A stretch of 64,000 bases of DNA, taken from contig CAWIIF010000015.1 in the NCBI GenBank assembly GCA_963836015.1, forward strand, positions 1,426,001 through 1,490,000. The letters are read 5' to 3'. Shown here one piece after another: positions 25,835 through 35,555 of this stretch. Position 1 is the first letter of the stretch; every line of letters begins with the position of its first letter. The position numbers were made by a program, and so were the translations under genes. This stretch comes from CAWCDJ01 sp963836015 (GTDB lineage: Bacteria; Acidobacteriota; Terriglobia; Bryobacterales; Bryobacteraceae). Below the pieces are notes generated by a model that worked only from the letters and a program-made list of their open reading frames with translations, was not told the origin of the DNA and searched no databases.

Positions 25835-26140
25835 ATGATCATTCGGGAAGAGATCATCAGGGATGCGCTGCGGCACGCGTCGCCGCGGGATCTGGACGAT
25901 GTCCTGGCCGTCATCGAGGCGTATCGAATGTGCGCCGGGGCCGCCTCCAGGCCGGGCGCCGAAGAATTGGGCAGCCAGCAGACCCAGGTGCGGGAGTGCG
26001 CCGAACGAATCGAGAGCGTGCTGGCGGAGTTTGCCGCCACCGGTGTATTGGCTCTGGTTCCACCGCCTTTTACCGGGTTTCGCCCGGTTTCCGCTTCCCG
26101 CCGAAAATTGCCCCTGGAGTGGGCTCACCGGCAAGTGTGA
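25835..26140 (+). CDS. Small uncharacterised protein
   Basis: A possible 101-residue protein (MIIREEIIRDALRHASPRDL start) with a helical, charged N-terminal half and a short basic C-terminus. No ribosome-binding site is clear and no family is recognised. It lies in a 370-base gap between fpg and the tolC-like gene, and it is convergent with the latter. The helical pattern and codon use favour a real gene, but weakly. Confidence 0.4.
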   Translation: MIIREEIIRDALRHASPRDLDDVLAVIEAYRMCAGAASRPGAEELGSQQTQVRECAERIESVLAEFAATGVLALVPPPFTGFRPVSASRRKLPLEWAHRQV

Positions 26141-26150
26141 GAGCCGTGCT

Positions 26151-27500
26151 TTAGAACCCCGGGGTGCGTCCGGCAGCCTGCTCGAGTTCCGCCCACGCCA
26201 GCAGATACCCCAGGCTCGCCTGCAGAAAATCTGCCTGGGCCTGATAACTGGCGGCAGTCGCCTGTCGCTGTTCCGACGCCAACACCACGCCCTGGGCCTT
26301 CTGGTTCCGTGCTAAGCGCTCGCCCTCCTGCCGAAGGTTGACGACCTGGGCCGCGACCTGGACCAGGTTCCTGGTCCGCTCCAGTCTGTTGTAACTACGC
26401 TCGATCGTGACGGCTACGTCATCCTTCACGCGGCTCAAATTCTCTTCCGCCCCCTCCAATTCTGCTTCGCGCTCGCGCACCGCCGCCCGCCGTTTGCCGA
26501 AATCGAACACGTCCCAATTGAGATTGAACCCGAACGTGCCGAAGTTCCGCACCAGGAATGGCACGCCGTCCTGATAGCTATGGCGGGCGTAGGCGACGAT
26601 GTCGGGAATATAGGCCGATCTTGCGGCAGTCACGCCCGCGCGTGCCTTCTGCACGGCGTGCTCCGCGGCCTGTATTTCCGGATTCTCCGACCATGCGGCC
26701 TGTACGTACTTCTCGCGGGGAAGCGTATCGAATTTCGCCGGAACGGCCGGGTCCAGGTCGAGTCGCGTATCCAGCGGAAGCCCCAACAGGTTGTTCAGTT
26801 CCGTTGTCAGATCATCCACCTGGAGTTCCGCGGTGAGCACAGCCTGCCGGCTTTCCAGCAGGCCTGCGCGGCCTTGAATCGCCACAACTTGGAGGGCGCT
26901 GCCGTTACGTACATCTTCTTCGCTCTCCCGCAGTTGCTCGCCGGCGGATGTACTCTGTTGTTCGGCCGCCTGTTTTTGAAGACGGGCAATCAGTATCCCG
27001 AAGTAAAGCTCGTGCACCTGGAGTGCGACCTGGTTCTCGGCCTTCTTCAGATCGTCACGCGAGATGGCTATTCCAGCGGATGCAATCCGGTTGGCAGCAT
27101 GAACCCGGATCAACTGTGTCAAAGGCTGGGTGACCTGAGTGCCGCTGGAGAAGAACGTGAGCTGTCCCTGAGGGACCGTGATGCCTTGCGCGGGAATGAG
27201 CGCTCCGCCGACGGCTCCGAAAGTCCCAGCCGGAATCACGATGTTCTGCAGTTCGGTGATATGCAGTGCGTTCGATTGATTCGTAAGGATGGGGAAATAG
27301 TCGGAACGTTCGCCTGCCTTCTTCTGCTCATTTTCGACTACCTTCAGACGCGCGATTTTCAGTGCGCGGTTTTGGCTGATCGCGAGATGGACAGCCTCGG
27401 TCAATGTCACATGCCGGACATCGGCGGCAAATTGAGGCACCCGAGACAGGGCGGCAAGCCCTGCCAGGGCCAGGATCCGGTAGAAATACCCTCGATTCAT
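26151..27500 (-). CDS. TolC-family outer-membrane efflux protein
   Basis: A 449-residue protein starting at the ATG at 27500 (GAGGA upstream), which overlaps the MFS gene stop (ATGA). Signal peptide: YFYRILALAGLAALSRVPQF then AADV. Two repeated coiled-coil/barrel units follow, typical of outer-membrane efflux proteins (LTEAVHLAISQNRALKIARL, and later PEIQAAEHAVQKARAGVTAA, YIPDIVAYARHSYQDGV, NWDVFDFGKRRAAVREREAE). It provides the exit duct of a tripartite pump with the adaptor and MFS proteins encoded upstream. A longer frame extending to 29147 is only the shadow of the MFS gene. Confidence 0.93.
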   Translation of the reverse strand: MNRGYFYRILALAGLAALSRVPQFAADVRHVTLTEAVHLAISQNRALKIARLKVVENEQKKAGERSDYFPILTNQSNALHITELQNIVIPAGTFGAVGGALIPAQGITVPQGQLTFFSSGTQVTQPLTQLIRVHAANRIASAGIAISRDDLKKAENQVALQVHELYFGILIARLQKQAAEQQSTSAGEQLRESEEDVRNGSALQVVAIQGRAGLLESRQAVLTAELQVDDLTTELNNLLGLPLDTRLDLDPAVPAKFDTLPREKYVQAAWSENPEIQAAEHAVQKARAGVTAARSAYIPDIVAYARHSYQDGVPFLVRNFGTFGFNLNWDVFDFGKRRAAVREREAELEGAEENLSRVKDDVAVTIERSYNRLERTRNLVQVAAQVVNLRQEGERLARNQKAQGVVLASEQRQATAASYQAQADFLQASLGYLLAWAELEQAAGRTPGF

Positions 27501-29113
27501 TGCTTGTTCCTCAAATCCTTGTAGCTGATCCTGCCGGGCCGCAGCAGCAACATCGACAACAGATAGGCAACCACCATCCACCCGATGAGAATGAAGCCAT
27601 CGGCTATCGCCATGGTGTAGGCCTGTGCCCGCACTTGTTGGCTCAGAATTTCGATCGCCCGGTCCCCGGATTCCTGCAGGCCCGTAGAGCCCGGAAACAC
27701 TCCTCCGGTCAGCGCCTGCAAGCGGTGGTCGGCAAGCCAGCTGCCTTCCTGCACATGCAGTCCGAGCAGGTTGGAATGAAACTGCTCGCGCACGGAAATG
27801 AACCGGATCATGAGCGCCGCTCCCACTGCGCCGCCGAAAATGCGGGAAAAGTGCATGAATCCCGAGAACGTGGCTACGTCGGCGGGCCTGTTCAATGCAC
27901 CCGCCTGGAGTGCTTCGAGGACGATCGAAGACACCAGGCCGATGTAGGAGCAGGCAAGTGCAGGCGCAAGGACAAGTTCTATCAGCTCGAAGGTGCTTCC
28001 TGCCCAGGAAGGATCGAGGTGCGCGCAGATCCAGCAGGCCGCCGCGGTCACAGTGAGGCCTGCCGCCAGGATCAGCCGTGAATTCGTATAGATGACGATT
28101 AGCGCGATCAGCCATACCACCACGAACTGCGGCACTGCCACCCAGGCAAGGGCCTGGCCCGTCTGAAGGGGTCGATAGTGCTGGATGTTTCCCAGGAATG
28201 CAGGGATGACCAGATACTCTGCCAGAAGGGTGAACCTGAAGACGAAAATGGAGCCCGCGAGGATGATGATGTTCCGAGTCTTCAGGAAGGCCAGATTTAC
28301 GACCGGGTTTGGCTGTCTCATCCGCCTGACCCAAGCCGCGCCAACCAGGAACAGTCCCGCCGCGAGCATTCCGACGATCACACCAGAGTTCAACCAGTCC
28401 AGCCGTTCGCCCTGGTCGAGGGCTCCGACCAGCAGGGCCAGGCCCCCGCTGAAATAAGCGAAGCCACGCCAGCTCGGCCTCGGCAGCGGGGGCGCATTTC
28501 GGCGGGGAACGCCGAAATAGATGCAGATCATCATGAGCGGCGTGAAGACCGCGGCATTCCAGAAGATCCAGCGCCACGAGAGATGCTCGGCGTACCAGCC
28601 CTGCAGCGCGGATGCCATGTTGCTGGTAAAGACGATGTCTCCGGCATAAGCCGCAATACCGAAGATCACCAGCCGCATCGGCAACGCAGTCAGAGCGAAC
28701 GTCAACGTGAGTGTATAGAAGGTCCCCGACCCCAGCCCCGCAATTGCCAGCAGGCAAAACATTACCCACAGGTTTGGTGAAAAAGGAAGCAGGATGGACG
28801 AAATCGTGAACAGCGCTGCAGCCGGAAGCAGAATGCGGCGAGGGCCCAACCGGGCGTTCAAGAACGCGCAGAAGACCCCGCTGAACATCATCGCCATATC
28901 GAGGACCGTGGGTAGCCAGGAGGCTTCGTCGAATCCCAAGCCGAGCGCGCCGCGAAGATCGGGCAGGCCAATGCTCAGAAGGCGGGCATTCACGGTCGCG
29001 ACGGATGCGCCCAAAAATACACCCAGAATTCCGATGTAGGGATGCTTCGAACGCTGCGGAGGCGCCGCGGCCGGCGCCGTGGTCGAAGGGGGGCTGGCGA
29101 CTTCGGTTGCCAT
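27497..29113 (-). CDS. MFS drug efflux transporter, DHA2/EmrB type
   Basis: A 538-residue inner-membrane transporter with about 14 hydrophobic segments, characteristic of the DHA2 family that exports hydrophobic compounds with proton antiport. Motif A-like loop (LNARLGPRRILLPAAALF) and motif C-like helix (LAIAGLGSGTFYTLTLTFAL) are present. It sits between an EmrA-like adaptor and a TolC-like duct with 17-base and overlapping junctions, so the three form one tripartite pump. Substrate cannot be inferred; no regulator gene is adjacent. Confidence 0.93.
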   Translation of the reverse strand: MATEVASPPSTTAPAAAPPQRSKHPYIGILGVFLGASVATVNARLLSIGLPDLRGALGLGFDEASWLPTVLDMAMMFSGVFCAFLNARLGPRRILLPAAALFTISSILLPFSPNLWVMFCLLAIAGLGSGTFYTLTLTFALTALPMRLVIFGIAAYAGDIVFTSNMASALQGWYAEHLSWRWIFWNAAVFTPLMMICIYFGVPRRNAPPLPRPSWRGFAYFSGGLALLVGALDQGERLDWLNSGVIVGMLAAGLFLVGAAWVRRMRQPNPVVNLAFLKTRNIIILAGSIFVFRFTLLAEYLVIPAFLGNIQHYRPLQTGQALAWVAVPQFVVVWLIALIVIYTNSRLILAAGLTVTAAACWICAHLDPSWAGSTFELIELVLAPALACSYIGLVSSIVLEALQAGALNRPADVATFSGFMHFSRIFGGAVGAALMIRFISVREQFHSNLLGLHVQEGSWLADHRLQALTGGVFPGSTGLQESGDRAIEILSQQVRAQAYTMAIADGFILIGWMVVAYLLSMLLLRPGRISYKDLRNKQ

Positions 29114-29130
29114 TTATGCTTTCTGCGTCA

Positions 29131-30387
29131 CTACCGCCCGCCGCCACTCGTGTGGACGATAGCCGTCACGGACAGCCCGGGCCGTAATCGGCTGGCCATT
29201 GCTGGGCCGTGATCCAACACGATTTTCACGGGTATCCGCTGCACGATCTTTGTGAAGTTCCCGGTGGCATTGTCCGGCGGCAATAATGCGAACTGCGAAC
29301 CGCTGGCGGGAGACAGATTGTCGACTTTCCCAGTGAGACTCACCCCCGGAAACGCATCCACGCGGATTTCGGCCCGGTCGCCCGGGTGAATGTGCCGGAC
29401 CTGTGTTTCTTTGAAATTGGCCTGCACCCAAACGTCGCTTTGAACGAGCGAGATGACCTGCGTGCCGGGACTGACCAGTTGTCCGGGACGCACCTTGCGC
29501 TCGCTGACGATCCCTTTTTCCGGCGCCGTGATTCGCGTATAACCGAGATCGATCCGTGCCAGCGTGAGGGCGGCTCGCTTCGCATTTAGATCGGCGCGAA
29601 GCAGAAGTTCCTGCGAGTCCAGCACGGCACGCTGGCGCCTCTGCGCTTCGAGTTGGGCGTTTGCGCTCCCTAGCGCGGCGCGCGCACGGGCCAGATCGGC
29701 TTCGCGGCTGGTCAACTGTGCTTTCGTCGCGTTCAGTTCATCCTCGCGGCTGGCGAGCTGTGCGCGAAAGCGCTCCGCTTCCGCCACCACCTGCTCTAGT
29801 TTTTGCCGGGTTGCGGACGCGGTCGCGAACAGCGCCTCCTGCCGCCGGCGCTCTGCCTCTGTTCGCACCACCTCCGCTTGAGCCCCCGATATTGCGCTGC
29901 GCGCATTCGCGATCGCCGATCCCGCCGCCTGAATTCCAGCTTGCGCCGCGGCGATGTCCGCCTGAGCTGCCTGGACCCCATGGTCCGCTTGAACGATGCG
30001 AGCGTCCTGCAGTTCTTTCTCCCGACGATTGTTGATGAGGGAACTTTCGCCGGCACTCACCGCGGCTTCCGCCTGCTGCACGTGCGCCCGGAAATCGTCG
30101 TCTTGCAACTGGACGAGTAGATCTCCCGCTTTCACCGGCTGATAGTCGGAGACGCATACCTCAGCCACCAGTCCCGCTACCTTCGTGCTGAGGGGCGTCA
30201 GGTCCGCTCGCAGGTAGGCATCGTCGGTCTTTTGCACGGGCCGCTCGCTGACCCATGCATTCCAGTTGCCCGCGAGCAGCAACACAATCCCGGCGGCCAT
30301 GAGCAGAACGATCGAAGGTATCAGCCAGTGACTGAGACGCTGCAGCCAGTTCCGCCTCTGATCGACGGGCGGAGCCACATCAGGCAT
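29131..30387 (-). CDS. HlyD/EmrA-family membrane fusion protein
   Basis: A 418-residue periplasmic adaptor with one N-terminal membrane helix (PSIVLLMAAGIVLLLAG). It has a biotinyl-lipoyl domain split by a long coiled-coil hairpin (about residues 95-270, rich in AxxxAxx and READLARARAALGSANAQLE), and beta-barrel motifs (APEKGIVSERKVRPGQLVSP, VQANFKETQVRHIHPGDRAE). The hairpin is longer than in EmrA of E. coli because of extra Ala-rich repeats. First gene of the adaptor-MFS-TolC operon. Confidence 0.93.
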   Translation of the reverse strand: MPDVAPPVDQRRNWLQRLSHWLIPSIVLLMAAGIVLLLAGNWNAWVSERPVQKTDDAYLRADLTPLSTKVAGLVAEVCVSDYQPVKAGDLLVQLQDDDFRAHVQQAEAAVSAGESSLINNRREKELQDARIVQADHGVQAAQADIAAAQAGIQAAGSAIANARSAISGAQAEVVRTEAERRRQEALFATASATRQKLEQVVAEAERFRAQLASREDELNATKAQLTSREADLARARAALGSANAQLEAQRRQRAVLDSQELLLRADLNAKRAALTLARIDLGYTRITAPEKGIVSERKVRPGQLVSPGTQVISLVQSDVWVQANFKETQVRHIHPGDRAEIRVDAFPGVSLTGKVDNLSPASGSQFALLPPDNATGNFTKIVQRIPVKIVLDHGPAMASRLRPGLSVTAIVHTSGGGR

Positions 30388-30572
30388 CTTAGGCGTTCCC
30401 TCTCATTCTCGATTGCCGAGCGCTCCGTGTTCGAGCCGCCGAAGACTCCAGCTTGCAGTTGGATAAGCCAGGACTCATCCATCGTGATGAAGGCTCCGGA
30501 GCGGGAGTTGTAGAAAAGTTTCGCCTGAACAGCGCCCAGGGCGACCATATTGCCGGCCCGGTGTCGGCGCGC

Positions 30573-33512
30573 TCACTGCAGTCGCGCGTACTCCAGCTTT
30601 GCCTGCTTCAGAATTGGGGTGTTCGGGTCGGCGTCTTTCCAGAGTGTGAGGAAGTCCTGGTACGCGGCCTTGGCCCTCGTCTTATCGCCAGCCAATACAA
30701 ACGCTCTGCCTGATTGCAGACGCGCAATTGCACCGACCGGGTCGCTGACAACGATGTTGCGGTGATCGAGGATTCTCTGAAATTCCGCTGCGGCCTGGAC
30801 GCCCTTTTTTGCGCCCAGCCAAGCCTCGCCCCGCAGGTAGATCGGATAAAGGGCTCCAAAGCCGAGATTTCCGTGAACCCGCGGAATGCCCAACTCATAA
30901 GGGACGGCGACTTCCAGAAGTTCGACCGCCTTCATCGGGTCGCCGTCGTTCAGCGCGAGTTGCGCGCGGATCACGGGCAGGTAGCTGAATCGAACACAGG
31001 TATCTTCGGGGAAACGTCTTTCCAGATCGTTGGCGTGTGCCCGTGACTGCGAGGAGTCTCCCAGCAAGGCGAGGGTCAATGCAGCCGTGTACTGTACCTC
31101 CCGCCCTTTAGATAGACCCAGCGCCTCGATCGTACCTTTTCTGGCGGCCGCGGTATTCCCGAAAAATGCTTCCCAGAGGGCGCCACCGGCTTGCCATTCA
31201 GCCGCCCGCTCACGGTGACCGGCCTCGCGGGCGAAATCCACCGCGCGTCGCAATGCGGTTCTTGCTTGTTGCAGGTGTCCGGTATAGGCGAATGCAAAAG
31301 CTTCGTGATCGGCGAGCATGGCTTCCGCCTCGGGCTTTCCTTCGCTCAAAGCCACGGCGCGTTCCATCCCCGCTTTGTCGCCGTTCAAGAAGGCGATCTC
31401 ATATCTCAGTCCCAGGAGTTCCTGAATCTCCAATTTGCGATCGGCAGCTCTCTGGAGGATCGTCTCAGCCTCAGCTTGGCGCCCGAGGATTACATTCCGG
31501 CGAGCCAGGCTGTAGTAGGCCATCCCAAAGTCCGGGTCGAGATTAATGGCGATCCGCGCTTGCTCGATAGCCTGTTCGTATTTGCCGGAGACCGTGTAGA
31601 GGGTGCCGGACAGGGCGGTGTGGGGGACCGGGTCACGCGGATAGGTTTGCGCCCACAGTTCGGCGGTCTGCTTCGCTCTTTCCAGGTCGCCGGTCACGTT
31701 TCGGTCGTAGGAAACGGAAATATAAAACTTCTCCGCGTCGTTGGCTCGATCCTGGAACTGGTAGGCCTTCCGGGTGCTCTCAGCCGCTAGCTCAAACTCG
31801 TCCAGATCGCTGTAGATCCAGCCCAGCCGCGCGTAGGACATGGCGAACCTGGAGTCGATTTCGATCGCGCGTTGAAAAAAGCGCAGCGCGGTGAGAGGAC
31901 TGGTGGAGCTTTGGAACTTTAGGCCCTCACTATATACTTTCAAGGCCTCGAGCGAGGGAGTCGTGGCTTCCGGAAGCGGAGTATCATGGCTCTGGATCGT
32001 CGACAGCGATTCACCTGCGCGGGCTCGGAATTTACTCGAGATCTGCGTCAGTGCATTCAGAACGTCTTCCTTCCTGGCTACCTCCACCTGCTGTTGATCG
32101 AGGAGGATGCCGGTGCGGCAGTTTCTGGCACGCAACTCCAGGACGTACCGGCTTCCGAGATTTGCGATGGAGCCGTCGAGCACCGCGGCGCCGCCGGTCC
32201 GCTCGCAAATCTCGCGAGCGATGTCGGGCGTCAGCCGCGTATCTGCCGGCTTGCCCATGAACCGCAGCGTTCGGTGGATTCGCTCATCGGGGACAATGCT
32301 GAGGAAAGGTGACTGCGTGAGCTGCACGGCCAATCCCCGCGTGAGCGTTTCGTCAAATATGGCATCGCCGGTTCTATTGTCGAAATCGGCGAGAACGATC
32401 GTGTCCTTGTCGGTAAGACGCGGCGCGCGGTGTGACCACAAATAGAGAGACGCCGCGGCGGCGAACGCTACGAGCGCCGATCCCGATAGCGCGATCCAGC
32501 GCTTCCGAACCCCAGTTCGGTAACCCCCGCCCTGCCTCAGCCGGTCGAGATCGGCACGAATCTCCGACGCACGCTGGTAGCGCCGCTCGGGGTTGTTCTC
32601 CAGGCATTTCGCGACCACGCGACCCAGTCCCGGCGGCAGCCCGCCAGGCTGCATTCCAGACGAAGGAGGCGTGCCCGTGGCCATTTCGTGCAGCACGAGC
32701 CCGAAGGAGAACAGGTCGGCACGTGCGTCTAAAGGCAATCCGCGAGCCTGCTCCGGCGCCATGTAGAGGGCCGTGCCGAGTGCCATGCCGGGATGGGTAA
32801 TCGGCTCTTCGGCGCGGAATTGAGCCAGGCCGAAATCCAGCATCTTGACGTGGCCGCGCGACGTAACGAAGATATTGGCGGGCTTGACATCGCGGTGAAC
32901 GATGCCTGCGGAGTGAGCGGCGTCCAGAGCATCGGCGATCTCGATTCCGAGCGCCAGCAGCGTCTTCACTTCCAGCGGCCGCCCGGCGATGCGCTCTTTC
33001 AGCGTTTCGCCTTCCAGATGTTCCATGACGATGAAGGAGCGGCCGTCCTGTTCGCCAATGTCATAGATCGTGCAGATGTTCGGATGATTCAAGGCGGAAG
33101 CGGCCCGGGCCTCCCGCCGGAACCGGTCCAAGGCTTTCTGATCGCGAGCCAGTTGATCCGACAGAAACTTCAAAGCAACGAATCTCTCGAGCCGCGTATC
33201 CTCTGCTTTGTACACCACCCCCATGCCGCCGCTCCCCAACCTCTCGAGGATGCGGTAATGAGAGAACGTGGCGCCGAGTGCGGTGTCTGTGCTGCCCTGC
33301 TGCCGCGCCAAGGCTCTTGCGGCCACTTCCACCGCTCGGTCCGCCAGGAACGTTCCAGCCTGCCGGTCGGACGTCAGCAGCGACCGGACTTCGCGCTCCA
33401 GCGTCTCGTCGCCCGCGCAGGCGTAGCGCAGAAAATCGTCGCGCTCTTCGGGCGGAAGCTCCAGGGCCGATTGCAGAACGTCATCGACTTGTCTCCATCG
33501 TTCAGAGTTCAT
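30573..33512 (-). CDS. Serine/threonine protein kinase with C-terminal TPRs
   Basis: About 979 residues from the ATG at 33512 (a GTG at 33521 is possible); the start overlaps the sigma gene by 11 bases. Residues of about 80-340 are a Hanks-type kinase: glycine loop LGSGGMGVVYKAED, lysine in VALKFL, catalytic loop HRDVKPANI, DFGLAQ, and GTALYMAPEQARG. A single membrane span follows (WIALSGSALVAFAAAASLYLW). The C-terminal 600 residues include a FlgO/adenylate-cyclase-like segment (LADFDNRTGDAIFDETLTRG) and TPR repeats, presumably periplasmic. Pairing with an X6-type ECF sigma factor is a known acidobacterial arrangement; phosphorylation may control that factor. Confidence 0.94.
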   Translation of the reverse strand: MNSERWRQVDDVLQSALELPPEERDDFLRYACAGDETLEREVRSLLTSDRQAGTFLADRAVEVAARALARQQGSTDTALGATFSHYRILERLGSGGMGVVYKAEDTRLERFVALKFLSDQLARDQKALDRFRREARAASALNHPNICTIYDIGEQDGRSFIVMEHLEGETLKERIAGRPLEVKTLLALGIEIADALDAAHSAGIVHRDVKPANIFVTSRGHVKMLDFGLAQFRAEEPITHPGMALGTALYMAPEQARGLPLDARADLFSFGLVLHEMATGTPPSSGMQPGGLPPGLGRVVAKCLENNPERRYQRASEIRADLDRLRQGGGYRTGVRKRWIALSGSALVAFAAAASLYLWSHRAPRLTDKDTIVLADFDNRTGDAIFDETLTRGLAVQLTQSPFLSIVPDERIHRTLRFMGKPADTRLTPDIAREICERTGGAAVLDGSIANLGSRYVLELRARNCRTGILLDQQQVEVARKEDVLNALTQISSKFRARAGESLSTIQSHDTPLPEATTPSLEALKVYSEGLKFQSSTSPLTALRFFQRAIEIDSRFAMSYARLGWIYSDLDEFELAAESTRKAYQFQDRANDAEKFYISVSYDRNVTGDLERAKQTAELWAQTYPRDPVPHTALSGTLYTVSGKYEQAIEQARIAINLDPDFGMAYYSLARRNVILGRQAEAETILQRAADRKLEIQELLGLRYEIAFLNGDKAGMERAVALSEGKPEAEAMLADHEAFAFAYTGHLQQARTALRRAVDFAREAGHRERAAEWQAGGALWEAFFGNTAAARKGTIEALGLSKGREVQYTAALTLALLGDSSQSRAHANDLERRFPEDTCVRFSYLPVIRAQLALNDGDPMKAVELLEVAVPYELGIPRVHGNLGFGALYPIYLRGEAWLGAKKGVQAAAEFQRILDHRNIVVSDPVGAIARLQSGRAFVLAGDKTRAKAAYQDFLTLWKDADPNTPILKQAKLEYARLQ

Positions 33513-34110
33513 CGGCGGCACTCACCCCGGTCAGTTGACGGTAGAGCCAGGCTCTGGCCGCCCGCCAGTCGCGCTTCACCGTGATCGGCGACACCTTGAG
33601 CACTTCGGCTGTCTCCTCAACGCTGAGCCCGCCGAAAAAGCGCATCTCGACAACCTGCATTTTACGCGGGTCGATCCGCGCCAGGGCGTTCAGCGCATGG
33701 TCCAACGCGACCAGGTCCACGTCCTGTTCTCCGCCTACGATGGCGGCTTGTTCCAGGGAGACGTGCTGGACGTCGCCGCCTCGCTTCAGGTTGTGCCGCC
33801 GCGCATGATCCACCAGAATGCGCCGCATCACCTGGGAAGATACGGCGAAGAAATGAGCGCGATCCTGCCACCGCATGCGCTTATAATCCACCAGGCGCAT
33901 ATACGCTTCGTTGACCAGTGCGGAAGTTTGAAGGCTATGGCCGGGGCGCTCGCCCCTCATGTAACGGCGCGCCAGGCTGTGGAGTTCCTTATAGACCACG
34001 GGAGTCAGCTTTTCCAGAGCGTTCTGGTCTCCATCGCTCCAGGCGCGGAGGAGCCTGCTGACTTCGGCGGCCGCCGGCTCACCCACCTGGGCCACCCCCT
34101 TCCAAGGCAT
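33502..34110 (-). CDS. ECF sigma factor of the Ser/Thr kinase-linked (X6/TIGR02999) type
   Basis: About 202 residues from the ATG at 34110; an in-frame start at 34134 is possible. It has the family pattern SRLLRAWSDGDQNALEKLTP, the long SLQTSALVNEAYMRLVD helix, RAHFFAVSSQVMRRILVDHA, and region 4 with LSVEETAEVLKVSPITVKRD. These factors have no classical anti-sigma partner and are usually encoded beside serine/threonine kinases, as here (11-base overlap). A TATAAT box (complement of 34120-34125) lies only about 10 bases upstream of the ATG at 34110, suggesting a short leader. Confidence 0.92.
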   Translation of the reverse strand: MPWKGVAQVGEPAAAEVSRLLRAWSDGDQNALEKLTPVVYKELHSLARRYMRGERPGHSLQTSALVNEAYMRLVDYKRMRWQDRAHFFAVSSQVMRRILVDHARRHNLKRGGDVQHVSLEQAAIVGGEQDVDLVALDHALNALARIDPRKMQVVEMRFFGGLSVEETAEVLKVSPITVKRDWRAARAWLYRQLTGVSAADEL

Positions 34111-34119
34111 ATGCGCTGA

Positions 34120-34125
34120 ATTATA
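34120..34125 (-). promoter_or_regulatory. Consensus -10 box upstream of the kinase-linked sigma gene
   Basis: The minus strand reads GGGTATAATTCAGCGCAT immediately before the ATG at 34110. TATAAT is a perfect -10 hexamer, but the expected -35 position has no good match. If used, the transcript would be almost leaderless for this start codon. Confidence 0.4.
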
Positions 34126-34186
34126 CCCTTCCATGGCATGATCCGCTGCCGGCGCATTCTGCGCCTACCAGAGTAGAGGAGCACTT

Positions 34187-35486
34187 ATGAGATCCACACT
34201 GACTTCGATCGCCGCCTGCAGCCTGCTCGCGGCAGTTGCCGCGGCACAGCCGCAACCGCGCTATACCGTCACCGACCTCGGCACGCTGGGCGGTACGTAT
34301 AGCTTTCCTTTTGGCATTAACGATGCCGGCAAGGTTGCCGGCGGGGCCGCCACACCGGCTCAGACGGATTTCGTGTCCACAACCGCCTTCCTGTGGACCA
34401 GGCAGAAAGGCATGACCAACCTTGGCACCCTGGGCCCACCGGCCTTTCCGGCCTGTCCCACGTGCAACAGCGGGGCGGCCGCAGTCGGTGCAGCCGGCGA
34501 GGTCGCGGTTGGCTCCGAGATTGCCACTATGGATCCGAATGGCGAAGATTTTTGCCAGTACGGCACACACCGCGAGTGTCGCGGGGCCATTTGGAGGAAT
34601 GGGGTTCTGACGGCGCTTCCCGTACTGCCGGGCGGCAACAACGCCAATGTCTTTTGGATGAACAATCTGGGGCAGTCGAGCGGATTTTCAGAGAACGGCG
34701 TTCCCGATTCGAGCTGTGCCCTCGGGACGCCCTTTCAGCTACGCCGCTTTCAACCGGTGATCTGGGGGCCGCGCGGCGAGATTCAGAAGGTTCTCTCTCC
34801 GCTCGTAGCGAAGGGCGACACCGTCGCATACGCCTTTACGATCAACGACAGCGGCGTGACCGTCGGAGCGTCGGGTTTGTGCTCGACCACCGGTTTGCCG
34901 CCTGTCGCCATCAATTCGACCGTAGCCACCCATGCCGTCCTGTGGAATCGGGACGGCTCCGTCGTCGACCTCGGTAGTCTGGGCGGCGCGGCTAATATCG
35001 CGAGCAGCATCAATAACCGCGGTGAGGTGGTCGGGACATCGCCATCGCCGAAAGACGGCACGAGTTCACGCGTTCCTGTGGACCAGCCACACCGGTATGC
35101 TGGACTACGGCTCTTTCCCCGGCGCGGTAGCGACTGTGCCAGGTTGCTGCCACACCATCAACGATCGAGGCGAGATCGTTGGCTTTGCTTTCCTCCCGGG
35201 CGGGGACATGCGCGCCCTGATCTGGCAAGGTAGAGAGCCGAAGGACCTCAACGATTTCGTCCGTGATCCCTCGCCTTTTGCACAACTGCTGGCTGCTTAC
35301 TCAATCAGCGATGCCGGACAGATCGTAGGCATTGGCGTAACAACGACCGGAGACGTGCATGCCTTCCTGGCAAGCCCGCGCAACGGCGAGAGTTTTCCGC
35401 CTTCAACTCCGGGCATGTACCACCAGACAACTCCCGAAGTCATCCGGGCACTGCTGCGCAACCGTTTCGGGGACCGCAGGCGGTAA
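34187..35486 (+). CDS. HAF-repeat exported protein, with +1 frame disruption
   Basis: Starts at the ATG at 34187 (GAGGAG upstream) with a signal peptide (MRSTLTSIAACSLLAAVAAA). It contains HAF-type repeats with the recurring pattern YTVTDLGTLGG, GINDAGKVAGGAA, AFLW, FTINDSGVTVGAS, SINNRGEVVG. The frame breaks near 35056-35062: the first frame runs into nonsense to 35233, whereas the repeat series continues one base out of phase (VHAFLWTSHTGMLDYG, TINDRGEIVGFAFLPGG, SISDAGQIVGIGV) to 35486. The total is 3n+1 bases, so one extra base restores a protein of about 432 residues. HAF proteins are extracellular and of unknown function. Either an assembly insertion or a recent pseudogene. Confidence 0.82.
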
Positions 35487-35555
35487 TTATGGTGCTGTTT
35501 GGCGGGACCGGCATGTAGGAAAGCCTTAACCGCCAAGCAGATCCTGGCGCGAATC

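Noticed and set aside
27501..29147. Extended frame that would fuse a 550-residue N-terminal part to the TolC-like protein
   Set aside because: This part is the shadow of the MFS gene; the TolC-like protein has its own signal peptide and ribosome-binding site at 27500.
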